64,000 nucleotides of DNA from Geosiphon pyriformis (Eukaryota > Glomeromycota > Glomeromycetes > Archaeosporales > Geosiphonaceae), in contig JAAOMT010000577.1 in NCBI GenBank assembly GCA_016748015.1, positions 63,881 through 127,880 on the forward strand. Reading direction: 5' to 3'. The position numbers and the translations under genes are program-made. Within the stretch, counting starts at the first letter, position 1. Each line of letters begins with the position of its first letter. The notes beneath the pieces were generated by a model that had not been told where the DNA came from, did no database searches, and saw only the letters and a list, made by a program, of their open reading frames with translations. Below are positions 11,626-23,888 of the stretch, piece by piece.

Positions 11626-14600
11626 AACATGTCTTTATTGATTGGAGTCAATCGATTAATTTGGAATTCCACTTTCAGCTTATTTTTATCAGGGCATTTT
11701 AATTCCTTGATTTCCGCGAAGATTTGGACTCTGGACACCGAATACTATTTGCTTGACAAACTTTATGTTAATGATGAAATCCTTGAATTATGCCCTATGA
11801 TCTTCAAACGTATTCAATTGAATCCTTGAGCCCTCATGTCAACTTCAGATTTTTTACTTTGAACTGGATTTCCAAACAAGAATATTCAAACCATATAACA
11901 CATTAAAACTAAGGATAAACTCCAAGGTTTTTCTCAAATGAAATTAATTTTATAATGACACCTTTCGATTAAGGAGTTAATTTAACTGACCATTAATATT
12001 TCCAAGTCTTTTGTTCAGATCTCAAGGTTGCCTCATTGAAAATTTATAATCAAATCTTGAACTTTCGGAAATTGGTCTCTCACAAGCTGGTTCTGTTTTG
12101 ATTAATATTAAACAACTTATTTGTTTATAATCAAATGAATTGTAAGATCAAATATGTATCTTGGTCTCCTTAGGTGATCAAACTTTATAAGCACTTAATC
12201 AAAATTTGTTTTTGAGTGAATTTCACAAGTTTTGTTCAGAATTCGCCTTGAAATATTTTTTTAGGGTCTCATCAAGATTATTGTTCATTATTTGCAAATT
12301 ATCCTTTGACTTTTAAATATTGATCTCAAATATTCGAAAAAGTTGCATACCTGTATTTATTTTATGTGAAATTAACAAAAAAAAACTAAAATATTCAAAT
12401 CAAAATCTTTGCTTCCAAGAAAAAATTTCAGTAATTTTACCCAAATAATAAAATATTTTTGATTTGAAGCTTCCCAATCGGATCTCTCAAAATAGTTAAT
12501 AAAAGTCGAAAAAGTGAAGATGAAACAATATCTATTTTATTTTAATTATTCCCCCAACCCTTTATCAAAATAATTGATGAACTTTCCACATAAAACCCTT
12601 ATGAAGTTTTAAAGGGTAATAAGTGAATTATTCTACAGGAGTAATTTTCTAATATTAAATTTGTTTCACATTTTAGTTCTAGTCAAGTATGGAAATATAT
12701 TTCTTTAGCTCCTTAAATTTTTAAAGTAAAATTCATTGTTATAAATTGAAGTAACAAGCTAGTGAATGAGCATAAGAAAAAGAAAATAAAGAATCTCAAA
12801 GAAGTTCAAAATAAAATATAGTATGTAAATATTTTATATAAAAATCATTAAACAAATTTATGTTTAATTGAGTTTAATTTTATATAAGAAAAAGAATTTG
12901 AGATGCATTCCTTGTATAGCTAAAAAATGTTATCAATAATTTAGTGAATAATCAGGTCTAAATAAGATTAATAAATATGATAACAAATACAAAAATTAAT
13001 TGCAACAATATTATTAAATTTTTTTATAGATTGCTTACATTTTCCTTTCCTTCCACACAAAATATAGTAAAATCCCACTGAAAGCGATATTCAGAATTCG
13101 AAGATTTTTATTTTTTTATTTTTTTATTTCTTGAAAGTTTTGTTTCAATAAGATATAAAATTAATTACTTTTATTGCTTTCGATGTTATAGGCTTTTAGC
13201 AGTCTTCAGAAAATATAAGCTATAAAGTGAAAAATTTTTGCATTTCAATTGAGTTACTCATAGTTGATATCATAATATTAGAACAGTTCCGTTCTAGCAT
13301 CGAACAGGTTTGAAAAAAGCGAAGGAGCTAATGTCATCCATGAAACAAAAAATTCATATATCCTTTGCTTTCAAAATCGAATTTTACTAGAAGATGAAAA
13401 TTTATAATTTCATGTATCCTAGAGTTTCCGTAACCTGAAAACATTCTCGTATTCATGAGTGGGGTTATTTAATTCTCAAAGTTCAGATTAGATAATTTCT
13501 AATCCATTCAGAGTTCGAATTTTCTATTCGTAAAGCTACTCCAATTAAATTTTTGCTTCAGATTAAATTCTCTCATGATTTATGAGAATATATTTGCGTG
13601 TAATCTGACTAGGAAAAAGTATTCAAGTCAATCTTTAGTTTTGAAATAAATTTTACTTTGGATTTTAAACATTTGTAATTGGTGTACCTGAATTAAATTT
13701 TGATTTTAAGTTATGATTTTCATACTCACTTGTGAAACCTAATTTCAAAAAATTCCAAATCACTTCTTTCTACATTAAAGAAACAAAAAAACCATCAATT
13801 TTCTTTAAATGCTAATAAATTAGTTTTTAGGTCAAAATAATTGTTTAGAAAGAATCAAAAGCAATTAGAATTCCTTTTAGTAAAAATTAATGAGTCACAT
13901 TAAAAATTTTTTAATAAATTAAGATTTAATTGAAAATAGTAGTATTTATTCAATATTTTTCGCAACCTATTTTAAAGTATTAACTGATTTAATATTAAGG
14001 TTTTATGTACCATGATTTCTTGTATTCCGAAATTAAAAATCAAATCAAAAATATTTTTTATACTTAAAATAAAAATTGATTTTAAATTTTTCAATTATTA
14101 AACTTAGAAAACCAAAATTTTCATTTATTATTAATAATAAAAGTTTTTTCTGTTTTATATAAGCTCATTAATTGGTTAACAAACTTTATTTTTACCAAAA
14201 AAATGAATTTTTTCAAAAATAACAAAATATAAAATTATTATTTAACAAAACTAATAACAAATAATATTTAATAGTATTACATTAATTAATAATATTGTAA
14301 TAGTAGAAAATTTTATATATTAACTATAGTAATTATTTTTATTTATATCAATCGTGTATTAACCACTCTATTTTTATAATTAATTATTTGCTTGATTATT
14401 GACCTAATCAATGACTTGATTTTTGGCTTAATTTAATAATTTCTTTTTAATTGAAGCGATAAATTTTGAATATTTTTTTAGAATGCCAAATAACGTTTAA
14501 AATCATAATGGCGTGGCTAGTTGCATGTAGAAAACGCGTGATTCACATATACTTTGAGCTTATACATGTTCTTTTCATACATGTTTCATCTTGGTAAATT

Positions 14601-15104
14601 GTGATTGAACTACACTCTTAAGCATAAAAAATAATGATGATAAATCATAACAGCCATGTCATCTTTTATTGACAATTTCTTTATCTTCAGATTTGATCAT
14701 TGAGATATTCAATTTGCTTCTTTTTAAAAAAAATTTGATTAGTTTTATATTGTTTTCAGTTACTTTCCTTTCATTCTGTTAGCATGTTATTCCTACCTGT
14801 GACAACATTGGTTTTTTGTTAAGAATAAAATAATGTATATACACATTTATTCCCTTCCAATAGCCTAATTATTTGGCTTTTTTATCTTTAACCCAATTTT
14901 AGAGATTTTATTAAAACATTTTAAGTTCGCAAAAACTTCAAGTTCTTGGCTCCCTAAAAATTAGTTGAGCAAAATAAGCCTCATTAGTATTCTGTGCTTT
15001 AATTCTTTATTTTTATTCAGGGCACAATATTTTCATAAGATTTAGCATTAAAAGAAGCTGATTTTGGTTATAAATGAAAAGTTTCAGAGGAAGATTGAAA
15101 GTGA
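11626..15104. other. long AT-rich intergenic stretch
   Basis: Three and a half kilobases with no supported gene. It is strongly AT-rich, especially 13600-14500. A 66-codon plus ORF at 11629-11829 directly follows the SLR stop but has no homology signal and is probably chance. Confidence 0.5.
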
Positions 15105-16696
15105 TCAAAGTTTTCCAAAACGGAGTCCTCCATCAATTCTTACGATTTCACCATTCATATAAGTATTCTCGATCAAATGAATTACGAGTTTGGCAAATTC
15201 TATTTATATATAGCAAAAGAAAAAAGCTTAAACATGAAAAGAAATCAGAATGCTGAAGAGTTTAGCAGGTTAATAATTACCTGATGGTTTTCCAAACCTC
15301 TGGGGAAATTCTGCCATATTCTCGAGTTTGACCCGTGCTTCATCCGGAAGTATTTTGATTAAAGGTGTATCTGAATTAAGAGGAAAAGATTTTTTGAACC
15401 CGAATTGGTGAAAATATAAATAAAGCTGTGAATTTTAACCCGCATAAAAACTTACCGAAGCCTCCTGGTGCGATAGCGAGAACCCTAATTCCATATCCAG
15501 AAAGGTCACGTGCCATTGGGACTTCAGGGAATAAAATTATTTAAATATCAAATTCTTTAAAGTGTTTATTATTTCAATTTTAAGAATCAAACGGAAGGTC
15601 CAATGCTCACGCGTAATCCCAGCAATGCCACCCTTTGATGCACAGTATGCAACTTGACTAGAATCACCTTCAATATATGTGACTGAGGAAACGTTAATGA
15701 TAGCACCACGTTCACCTTTGCGAGAGGAGAATATATTTAAATAAGGTTTCAGATAAACCAGAATTTAGCAAGTGAGGTTAAAAATATTTTAAAACCTACC
15801 ATCTTCTTCAGGCTCTTGTTTACTTAGGAGTGCTGCTACTTGACTTGCAACATTAATTGTCCCAATCTAAGGAAATAAAATTTTCTTTGTATTCAGTTAA
15901 AAAACGCTTGATAATTAAACTAACGGGTGATACTTACCAAATTCACATTGACTACTTTTTTGACCTGCTGTAAATCTATTGCTGTTCCATCATCCACGGT
16001 CTATTTCATAACAAAATCAATATAGGTGAGAAATAGAGGAAGCTTATTACTTCATTAGTTAATGCAAAGAAGGATACAAACTTTCCCTGGAATAAATATC
16101 CCAGCGCAGTTGATCACTCCGCCAAATGTTAAGCCAAACTTTGCGACCCCTTCTTCAATTGCTTTTTGGACTTCTTCCTATTATTAAGATCGATTCTTTA
16201 GATACAAATTTAGAAGGAAAGCATTTTTTATATAAAGATAAAGAATGCTTATTTCTTCTCAAGTTACCGTAGAAGTAACATCAGCCTTTACATATAAGCT
16301 CTGTGATTGTTTTTCAGCAAAATCCTTAGAAATTTTCGGAGGTTGTGTATCGATTATCTGATTTGAAGATTTAGTATGAAGTTAGTATCTTGCCAAAAAA
16401 AATAAATTATAACCACTCTGAGCTTGGAATATTATTTTTCAGAATCTGACCACCACGTTTGCCTCAAGTTCCAAAAGCATAATCACAGTGGCTTCGCCTA
16501 AACCACTTGATCTGCATAGATAGCGATGTAAAAGATTAGAATATATGTGGGAAAAACACCACTCTCAGTTGCAAAATGTCGAATCTGTCAAATGCGCCTA
16601 AAAAGGGAAATAAACGAGACTTTGGATGGATAGAAAAATCGAAATTTAAATTTCTTACCCTCCCGTAATGAAAAAGGACTTTCCTTTAATTTTCAT
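15105..16696 (-). CDS. short-chain dehydrogenase, 3-hydroxyacyl-CoA dehydrogenase type-2-like
   Basis: Ten short exons splice into about 258 residues of a classical SDR. ATG 16696 begins MKIKGKSFFITGG. The first intron, ending at the CAG before 16511, interrupts the cofactor motif T-G-G-S-S-G-L-G (residues 11-18). Then come IID (end of beta2, Asp favouring NAD), ADVT, INCAG, the catalytic Ser149 in INVSS, Tyr162 and Lys166 in YCASK, and the C-terminal block GEIVRIDGGLRF. The segment GIRVLAIAPGGFDTPL and the closing PSEFAKLVIHLIENTYMNGE closely follow the 17-beta-HSD10/HADH2 family, mitochondrial enzymes that oxidise short branched 3-hydroxyacyl-CoAs in isoleucine and fatty-acid breakdown; in animals the enzyme is also a subunit of mitochondrial RNase P. 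No obvious targeting presequence is seen, as in the animal enzyme. Every junction keeps frame, so the gene is intact. Confidence 0.9.
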
Positions 16697-17099
16697 TTTA
16701 AAAAAATTTATTTTGAGAAATCAAAATTTGTAAGGTAAGTTTGTTTAAGAAGTAATGGTGAGAAGAAGTTGACCACTGACGCCAAAAAAAAGCTCTTTAT
16801 AATTTTAGGAAACGCCAATTGTTAACTGTTTTAATAGATGCATAGTTTGTTATCTCGTATTAAATTAATAAAGATCTCTAGAATATATCTTTAGATGACT
16901 AAGGTTAGTATATCAAAAATCTTAAGATAGCACACTATCTTAGAATGAAAATTTCACTTCAAAAGTTTTGTTTTATTTTAAATAATGTTAGATCTATTAC
17001 TTGCATTTTTATGAAAATTCTAAAATTTGAAGTTCTCAACACATGCTCCCGCACTCTCAGTAAAATATCTTCCAAGATTTTATCTTTTAGCGAGCTTCG

Positions 17100-17465
17100 A
17101 ATATATTTGTTTACTCAATATAAATTTTGTGGGAGACAAACATGGCTGATTTTCAGAATACGTGCCAGTTTCAAATCTTTGTTTAGTACTAATGCCAGTC
17201 GTATGGAAGAATCTAAAGCAATGGCCCCAAATTGATGGGCTCCTTTAGTTGCCCTTTTATACCACATAATTGTTTTATACAAATTTTCACCCACCCAAAT
17301 CTCACATGATAAAAAGAGATAAGATATACTCGTGTACATGCAGATATCTCAAACACCTGATAGCAGAAATTTTGTCCTGTCAATGTCTTCCTCCCATCGA
17401 GTAATAAATCCAAGATAACTTAAAGCCCGACTATCACCAATGTTAGCAGATGGATTGTAATATAT
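17100..17465 (-). pseudogene. Sel1-like-repeat scrap downstream of Fanzor relic 1
   Basis: Directly after the end of Fanzor relic 1 on the same strand, two separated pieces look like Sel1 units. The first reads SANIGDSRALSYLGF. The second, in another frame, reads YKTIMWYKRATKGAHQFGA, with the W-Y-K-R-A core. Stops and frame changes separate them. There is no ATG, N-terminal region or terminal unit. It is best read as a leftover of an SLR gene next to, or split by, the transposon insertion. The match is short, so the call is moderate. Confidence 0.45.
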
Positions 17466-17474
17466 CAATAGACA

Positions 17475-18905
17475 ATGCGTTATTACTAGTTCCTGCATGG
17501 TCACTATAGGACATACCTTTATCAAACAATTTCCGGAGGAAGATCCTCGAGCGCCATTTTCATCTCTGCTTATCACAATCCCGATTCTGGATGTTGCCAC
17601 ATTGACAAGTCTTGGATGTGTAAAGTTCGCTCTGGATAACAACGTGGATCCCTAATTCCTCGGCCTTGGTTATCACACGTTGTCGAAAGTGATAATGCGC
17701 CTAACAAAGCATCTTTCTTGTATTCCGATTCATAATATCCGTTAACTCAGAGTAATGAAAATAGTATCAAGTTCGTGAGTGAAAAATGCGACAAAATTTC
17801 TGTCTGCAAGTGTAAGATCTATTTATGCATCCACCAGTCCCCTTTTCTAATCTTCCGGCTTTTGTTTTGAGGTAATCAAGTTATTTTTCTTTGAGCAAAG
17901 GCCATCCATAAATTTGCAGAGGCGAACAATACGATTAGTGTCAAGAGCGCCTATTTTGCCTACATCTTTTGCTGGGTAAATGGAGTGCAAATGCCAGGAT
18001 CTATGGAGACTGCATGAACAGACCCATTCGCTTGGGTTTCGTGGAACTGTTTTTGCGTCTCGTATACTCAAGCAAACTTTCGCTCATTAGTTTTGCGATA
18101 GTAAGTGAGCTTGCCATCACTGTAATCTTGTATGGATTGAGCCAATTGTTATTTTTACGATTTTTCTCGAAGTAGAAAGGCCATAGTACACGTTTAATCT
18201 TAAAAATAAAGAATAAAAAATTGACATGAATAATTAAAAAAAACCAAAAACGTAAAAAATATATTTTCTTTACCTTGTGTCGATGTGCATGTGCATATAT
18301 TGCTGGAATGTGAGTGTAAGATACATAGAAGCGATTCTAGGTTAACTCCTCAAAATTCTGAGCACGAATTGTTATGGTGTAACGCAGTTCCTTATGAGAT
18401 TGAAAAGAAAGATGATGTGTTGAAGCACCTTGTTGTCGCCATGCATTACGTTTAAAAACTTTCTTTCGCTTGATCAACCACTTCGTCTGTAATGTTGGCA
18501 GGAGCTGAGCTTAAACGAACTCTTAAGAGCATGCCAAGACGGATGATGGTTCTGCGAGATTTTCTTTCACCCCAGATACCGAAAAAGATGAAAGTCATAG
18601 GTTTTAACCATCCTTTTCCCATGATACCATCTTATTTCATAATAATGCGACCCTTTTTGCTTCATCTCATCACAGTATTAAAGGCAAATCTCACCAAGCC
18701 ATCCATCGCTTCAATAGCTGCTTCTGAGGGTGGTTGGGGTACCTCTTGACTAGTAACATCGGACTAAAAGTTGTTTTTATCGTTCAAAATCCTCTTTTTG
18801 CTTTGCACTAAAGACATGGGCGTAGAGGTAACCTTTCTTGGTAGCGAAGGTGGTGATATTAGCATTTTGAAAAGTTAGCTCAGGTAAGAGGAAAAAGGTG
18901 GGCAT
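17475..18905 (-). mobile_element. Fanzor (eukaryotic TnpB-like) relic 1
   Basis: Pieces of a TnpB/Fanzor RNA-guided nuclease run along the minus strand through several frames. From 18905, an N-terminal part contains TFFLLPEL and KKGYLYAHVF. A middle part is shared with relic 3 (sequence around 18560-18760). At 18070-17850 the RuvC-I neighbourhood appears: KIGALDTNRIVRLCKFMDGL, with SIDPG-like codons broken by frameshift. Near 17620-17700 is RQRVITKAEELGIHVVIQ and then YTSKTCQCGN, the first half of the zinc ribbon. At 17580-17550 is SRDENGARG, matching the D-R-D-x-N-G-A-R RuvC-III motif. The bridge Y-T-S-K-T-C and the D-x-N-x-A-R end are hallmarks of PF07282. Multiple stops and frameshifts make it dead. 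No serine recombinase or clear terminal repeats are seen. Confidence 0.72.
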
Positions 18906-19576
18906 TTATTTTCGCGATTTTGAACTTGATAAGCATCATTTGCACATTATAACTTACAAATGAAACAAACTATAAAATTGTTCAGGATGATCGTACGTTT
19001 CAAATTGTCCTAATACAATGAATTTTTTCTTTAGTTATATATAGATCTTAAATAAATATATTCCCTAAAAAAAATTATCATGAAAAGTTTCTCGTGAAGG
19101 TGTTAGCACGATCTGCATTAAAATGAACTGGTATTTTTCAGATAGACACAGATCTGGACGCCAGAGTGAAAAAGGGCTAGATCCCCTGTGCTTAGAAAAT
19201 TCTTTTAAATGAACGAGATCAATCACCAAAACTATATCGCCATTGTTATATTATTAAAAACTTATTCTGTGCACATCAAAGGGGAATCAATGTATAATTT
19301 AACTCAATAATCAACGCAATTCACTTGTTACTTAATAGCGCTACTTTCTTTTTTCAAACCTTCGCTGGTCAGCTGTACATTTTCGACGAGTGACAAGGGA
19401 TGCATGCATAGTTACATTGTGTTTCAGCGGCATGATTCATTAGCTTCATTTAAAGGATAAAATCTCGGAGAATAGATCGCTTCTTTGTTTAATAGCCGTG
19501 GTATCACTTCCCTCATGCACAATAATATTATACAGCAGTCAATCAAAGAATACTAAATTTAAGAAGATACATTGAA
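18906..19576. other. intergenic, nothing recognised
   Basis: Separates Fanzor relic 1 from the SLR gene at 19577. No supported frame or repeat. Confidence 0.5.
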
Positions 19577-21067
19577 ATGTCTTCATCAACATATGAGACT
19601 CAAGCGAACGCTGACATTTTGAGTGAAGAAATGTTGAATAGTTTATTTGCTGAAAGGCTTTGTATTGACGGTTTAACTTCTATGCGCAACTTACAACCAA
19701 GTGATGAAATACTTTTAATTGAAGAGAGTAATACGGGACATATTTCAAATTGTCAAACTCTTTCTAATAAGCTTGAGAAAAACGAATCAGAAAATTGCGA
19801 TGAAGATTCTGAGCTGAGTCTTCTAAAACCCTTTTCAATAAAAGAATTAGTCGAGTCCCCGAGACTTGAAATAAAACGGATCGAGTTGAAGTCTCAAGTC
19901 ATTCGGATAATCCCGCAACCCTTGCCGCAAAGTGAACCTGAATCAATGGTCGACAAATCGATCAAATTATTTTCGGAATATCTTGCAAAGGCAATCTACT
20001 TGGACGCCATGAAACGTGAAATCAATAATTTTCTTGTCAACAACAATCAAAATCCGCAGGAATTTGTACAATTACTTTGTAGAGATTTTCGATCGAAATC
20101 CTTATGTTTACGTGGTTTTTGTCTTGAATATGGAATTGGTGGGTACGCTGATCTAATAGGAGCATTCGATACATACAAAAAATCAGCAGAGCTAGGGGAC
20201 ACTTACGGCCAAAACTTTTTGGGACGTTGTTATAGAGATGGAATCGGGACACGTAAGAATCAAGAAACTTCTTTTTACTGGTATCAAAAATCAGCTGAAG
20301 GCAATAATTCAACTGGTGCTTACAACTTTGCCGATTGCTTCAAGTATGCTCGAGGAACCGTCAGAGATGATAAAAAAGCATTTGAATGGTATAAAAAATC
20401 AGCAGAGGCTGGAAATGCAACTGGACAATATGATTATGGACATTGTTTCGAGAATGGAAAAGGGACCCCGAAAGATGACTGCAAAGCATTACAATGGTAT
20501 GAGAAAAGCGCTGAAGGCGGAAATACATCAGCACAATGTGCGCTTGGACACTATTTGAGAAAGGGGATTGGAACTGTAGCAAATCCCGAAAAGGCTTTTT
20601 ATTGGTTTAAAAAATCTGCTTTTGCTGGTTATGCCAGAGCACAAAGTAACCTTGGTAGGTTGTAGAATGAGTTTGATTACTTTTTTTGAATTTTTAAATT
20701 GATCTTTTCAATGTTTTAAGGATATTGCTATGAAAATGGGATTGGCACAAAACCAGATATCGAAAAGGCATTTTCTTGGTATCAAAAATCAGCCAAAAGC
20801 AATGATATTCAGGGATCATGTTACCTCGGTTACTGTTATCATAGCGCCATCGGCACAAAAAAAGACAGGCAAAAAACATTTTATTGGTATAGTCGGGCAG
20901 CTGTAAATTGTGATTCGTTTGCTCAATGCAAACTCGGTGGTTGTTATCATGAAGGACATGGTACTTTACCGGATATTCACGAAGCTATCAAATGGTATCG
21001 TAAAGCTCGTGATCATAATTACAGTAGTGCTGCAGGAAGGCTCCTTTCATTATTCTTGAAGGAGTAA
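19577..21067 (+). CDS. Sel1-like-repeat protein, two exons
   Basis: Exons 19577-20654 and 20721-21067 give 474 residues. The donor GTAGGT and an acceptor TTTTAAG join in phase 1 inside the Gly codon of SNLG-YCYENG. Residues 1-170 are a long acidic leader with no known domain (ESENCDEDSELSLLK). A helical region then runs to RGFCLEYGIG. Eight Sel1 units follow from about residue 195, for example YWYQKSAEGNN, EWYKKSAEAGN and QWYEKSAEGGN, and the last unit reads DIHEAIKWYRKA. The leader and helical region resemble those of the gene at 40.5-41.8 kb and the pseudogene at 5.7-6.4 kb, so these three form a subgroup. Expected to be a cytosolic scaffold; partners unknown. Confidence 0.88.
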
Positions 21068-22500
21068 AAGTAACGTGGTTGAGAAAAAATTTTGGCATTA
21101 TGAAATATTTTTTGCAAAAGGGACTATTAACCGCTTTCATCATACATTTTGAGCTTTAAAAATAGCTTCCCAAAACAGTTTTATTGTACATTTTAAAAGG
21201 GCATAGCATGCTGAATTTTAATAGAGTTTCGATTAATTTAAAATTCATGCTTAAGAATCTTCTCATCAATAAACATTATGAGTAGAGGGGAATTTATTAT
21301 ATTTCGAGTTGCTGGTGCTTTTAACGACAGGAAGATTTGTTTTAAAGAACTCTAGTCTAGCCTGAATATTTAATGTTCTTGTATATCATCCTATGGGAAA
21401 AGGCACACACATCAATTCCCATACGTTGGTTTCAAAATGACTACAGTTTACATGAATTTTTGATAGTTGGGAAAATCTTTGGTGTAAATCTATCATGTAG
21501 AAAGTGAATCAACACTCGGCTTTCTCTAAAATTTTCGAGAAATTTTCTTGTATGCGACTCTGATAGAATATTGTACGGTCAACTTCTTAAATGAACACAG
21601 TAGCTTTCGGTCCATTTTGTATACACCCACCCGAGGTTTATATTTTCACATATGACCATTTTTAGCTGCTTCCTCAAGCCAAAAAACAATCATAGCAAAA
21701 CCTGTAACATCTCGAAAGAATCGTCCCAAGCCTATTTTTCACTAGTTCTTGGGTCGCAGGAATTAAAGATTTTAGGCTCACTTGAACTTAATTGATATTC
21801 GCTAATGAATACAGTAATTAGAATATGAAGAGGTTTTTTATTTTCCCTCAAGATCCAGATCTAACAAATTTTTGATAAAAGTAAGGCCTATTTGTGAATA
21901 CATGTGATGAACAACTAGAATTTTTTTGTTTACCAGTTAATAACTTGTATTTTCTAATTATTCGTTCTAATTAGTGTTTATCAATGAACATAAGCATTTG
22001 GGACAAACAAATATACTTTTGTTTATTTTCCATCGTCCGCATCTTTTGAACCTATTTTCGCCATTTTTACCTTAAAGAATAATAATTTTCTATAGTCCGT
22101 GAGAATTTATTTTATTTTTAGGCAAAAAAGCTTCATACACTTATAAAGGATATATTTCTGGGCATTTTGCACTTATCTTAAAAATAGGTATCCTTTAAAG
22201 AATATGAAAATTTGGTTTCACAAACAAAATGTTTGTGAGCTGTTTCGGTTTTATTATTTAAACGGAGTTAATTCTAGTGTGAGAATGATTAAAATGAAAT
22301 TAAAATATCGTCATTATTATTATAATATGAGTGACTTACGTATTAAATGCCAGCAGTGAAGTTTCCTGAACTTTTTTCTCGCTTGTTTGAATCTCTTTTT
22401 CGAATAATAAGAAAATTCGTGGTTTAACTTTTAAATATTCCTAAAAAAAGGACGTGAGAATTTCTTATAATATATATTCAAAAAAAAGAAAGTCGCCTCA
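21068..22500. other. intergenic, nothing recognised
   Basis: AT-rich spacer with short scattered frames only. The 60 bases before 22501 contain TATAATATATATTC, a possible core promoter for the next gene. Confidence 0.4.
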
Positions 22501-23085
22501 ATGGACCCAACGCCAAATACTGAAACCCTTGAAGGAAAATCAAATAGTGCAGAAGTTAGAAAAGCTTCCAACAGCGATTTCATAATAATAACAATCTTGT
22601 CAAGCTTTTTAGGTCTTGCGTCCTTGTTAGCGATTATAATAATACTTGTGGGTCCAAAATGGAAGCGAACTCATGCAATGATGAGAAAGCGTAAGAGACT
22701 ATCGGATCCAAAATTAAAACCCCTCACAATCCTTGGCGAAACAAAAAGTGATTTTACATCGGAATACGTTTCTCAGACCTCTAAAGTGACCACAATTCTT
22801 AATATTCCGCAGGTATTACGCAAACCTCTGGTTAGAAACGGTAATAGAAGTTATTCTGATTTGAATGTGAAATCACGTAATAGTTTCGGTTATAATTTAC
22901 CGATTTGTAACACTTCAGAAGAACAAGTGATGGATGGGCTCTTGCAGGAGGATAAAGTCGAAGAAAAAATCGAGGACTTGCCAGAAGCAGCTGCGGAAAC
23001 TATAATCTTTGTGAAAAGTCCGGTAGAGATTCCGAAATCTGCTAAGAAAAACACTTTTTGGAAATCAGCTGATTATCATGTTTGA
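22501..23085 (+). CDS. single-pass membrane protein, unknown function
   Basis: A 194-residue single-exon frame from ATG 22501. A polar N-terminus of about 26 residues leads into one strong hydrophobic segment (about residues 27-50, FIIITILSSFLGLASLLAII), followed at once by a basic cluster (KWKRTHAMMRKRKR). By the positive-inside rule the long C-terminal part should face the cytosol. That tail is Ser/Thr-rich in the middle and acidic later (QEDKVEEKIEDLPEAAAE). There is no cleavable signal peptide. The layout, with a short outside part, one helix, a basic stop-transfer and a disordered tail, resembles fungal wall sensors and MID2-like proteins, but the Ser/Thr-rich ectodomain of those is missing, so I do not assign it. 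The clean frame and topology support a real gene. Confidence 0.6.
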   Translation: MDPTPNTETLEGKSNSAEVRKASNSDFIIITILSSFLGLASLLAIIIILVGPKWKRTHAMMRKRKRLSDPKLKPLTILGETKSDFTSEYVSQTSKVTTILNIPQVLRKPLVRNGNRSYSDLNVKSRNSFGYNLPICNTSEEQVMDGLLQEDKVEEKIEDLPEAAAETIIFVKSPVEIPKSAKKNTFWKSADYHV

Positions 23086-23571
23086 CAACATGCCTTTACT
23101 CAAGGATAACATTTCTTTTTCAATCATCGAAAGACTTTTTGTTCCGGTTCTTGTCTTTGAATCATTTAATATTTCTTGTTTTCACATTTTTGAAATTAAT
23201 AAATTTGTAAAATCTTCTTTGAGTGTTAGTAAATCATTTTGATCACCATTTCTATTATATTAATATTATCAGCCAAAAATCTCGATCTCAAAAAAGAATC
23301 CTTGGCAAAACTGCTTTAGTGGTACTAGTTTGAATTAGAGGATTAAATATTGTCTGATATGTACATAGGCTCGTTAGACAGAATAATATTAGTGATTGAA
23401 ACATACTCATTCAAATCTATTTTTATCACGTTCCTTTTTAGTTAAACAGATTTTACCATTAGAATTTTTGATGAACTAATAAGATATTCCGTACCTCTCA
23501 ATCGTTGAAAAACTGCCCCTTTTAAAAAAAAGAATTTGATGAACAATAATTTTTTCCACCTTCTAACCAAT

Positions 23572-23580
23572 TGACGTCAC
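23572..23580. promoter_or_regulatory. CRE/ATF-type palindrome TGACGTCA
   Basis: A perfect TGACGTCA followed by C, the consensus for CREB/ATF-class bZIP factors. It lies about 90 bases before a TATA-like ATATAAATAAAA and about 170 bases before a short frame. In AT-rich DNA such a GC-centred 8-mer is uncommon by chance, but occupancy is unproven. Confidence 0.35.
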
Positions 23581-23747
23581 CCACGAATCGGGTCTTATTA
23601 AATGGAAAGGATCGGAAATCGCCCAGATTTCGTGAAGGTCATATTTCAAAGGGAAAGAGATATAAATAAAACTCTCATTTATGCACCCAGATTGGGTGAA
23701 ATTAACTATATTCAACGTAGAGAAATTCTAGATTCAAAAAATCCATC

Positions 23748-23888
23748 ATGAAAGCACTAACAAAGAAGTCTTTCGTGATTTCTTTGTCTACTATAAATCA
23801 TTTTAAACAGCTTTCAGCAAGCCAACTTTTCGCTGTCTTAAAATATCTTCAATTGAAATCAATAGGGGGCAATAAACAGAATCTATGA
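23748..23888 (+). CDS. possible 46-residue small protein
   Basis: ATG 23748 opens 46 codons ending in TGA 23886-23888. The peptide begins MKALTKKSFVISLSTINHF: basic and hydroxylated with no acidic residues, a composition seen in mitochondrial presequences or small tail peptides. A TATA-like box sits about 85 bases upstream with a CRE palindrome before it, so the promoter layout is plausible. No homologue is recognised. The frame may also be the first exon of a longer gene, since GT donors exist downstream. Low confidence. Confidence 0.22.
   Translation: MKALTKKSFVISLSTINHFKQLSASQLFAVLKYLQLKSIGGNKQNL

Noticed and set aside
11629-11829. Plus frame right after the 11 kb SLR stop
   Set aside because: Considered as a readthrough or second cistron, but no Sel1 units or other motif are present.
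15074-15256. 60-codon plus frame
   Set aside because: Overlaps the last exon of the dehydrogenase on the other strand; antisense shadow.
16945-17235. 96-codon plus frame
   Set aside because: Lies opposite the SLR scrap and reads as its antisense shadow; no motif.
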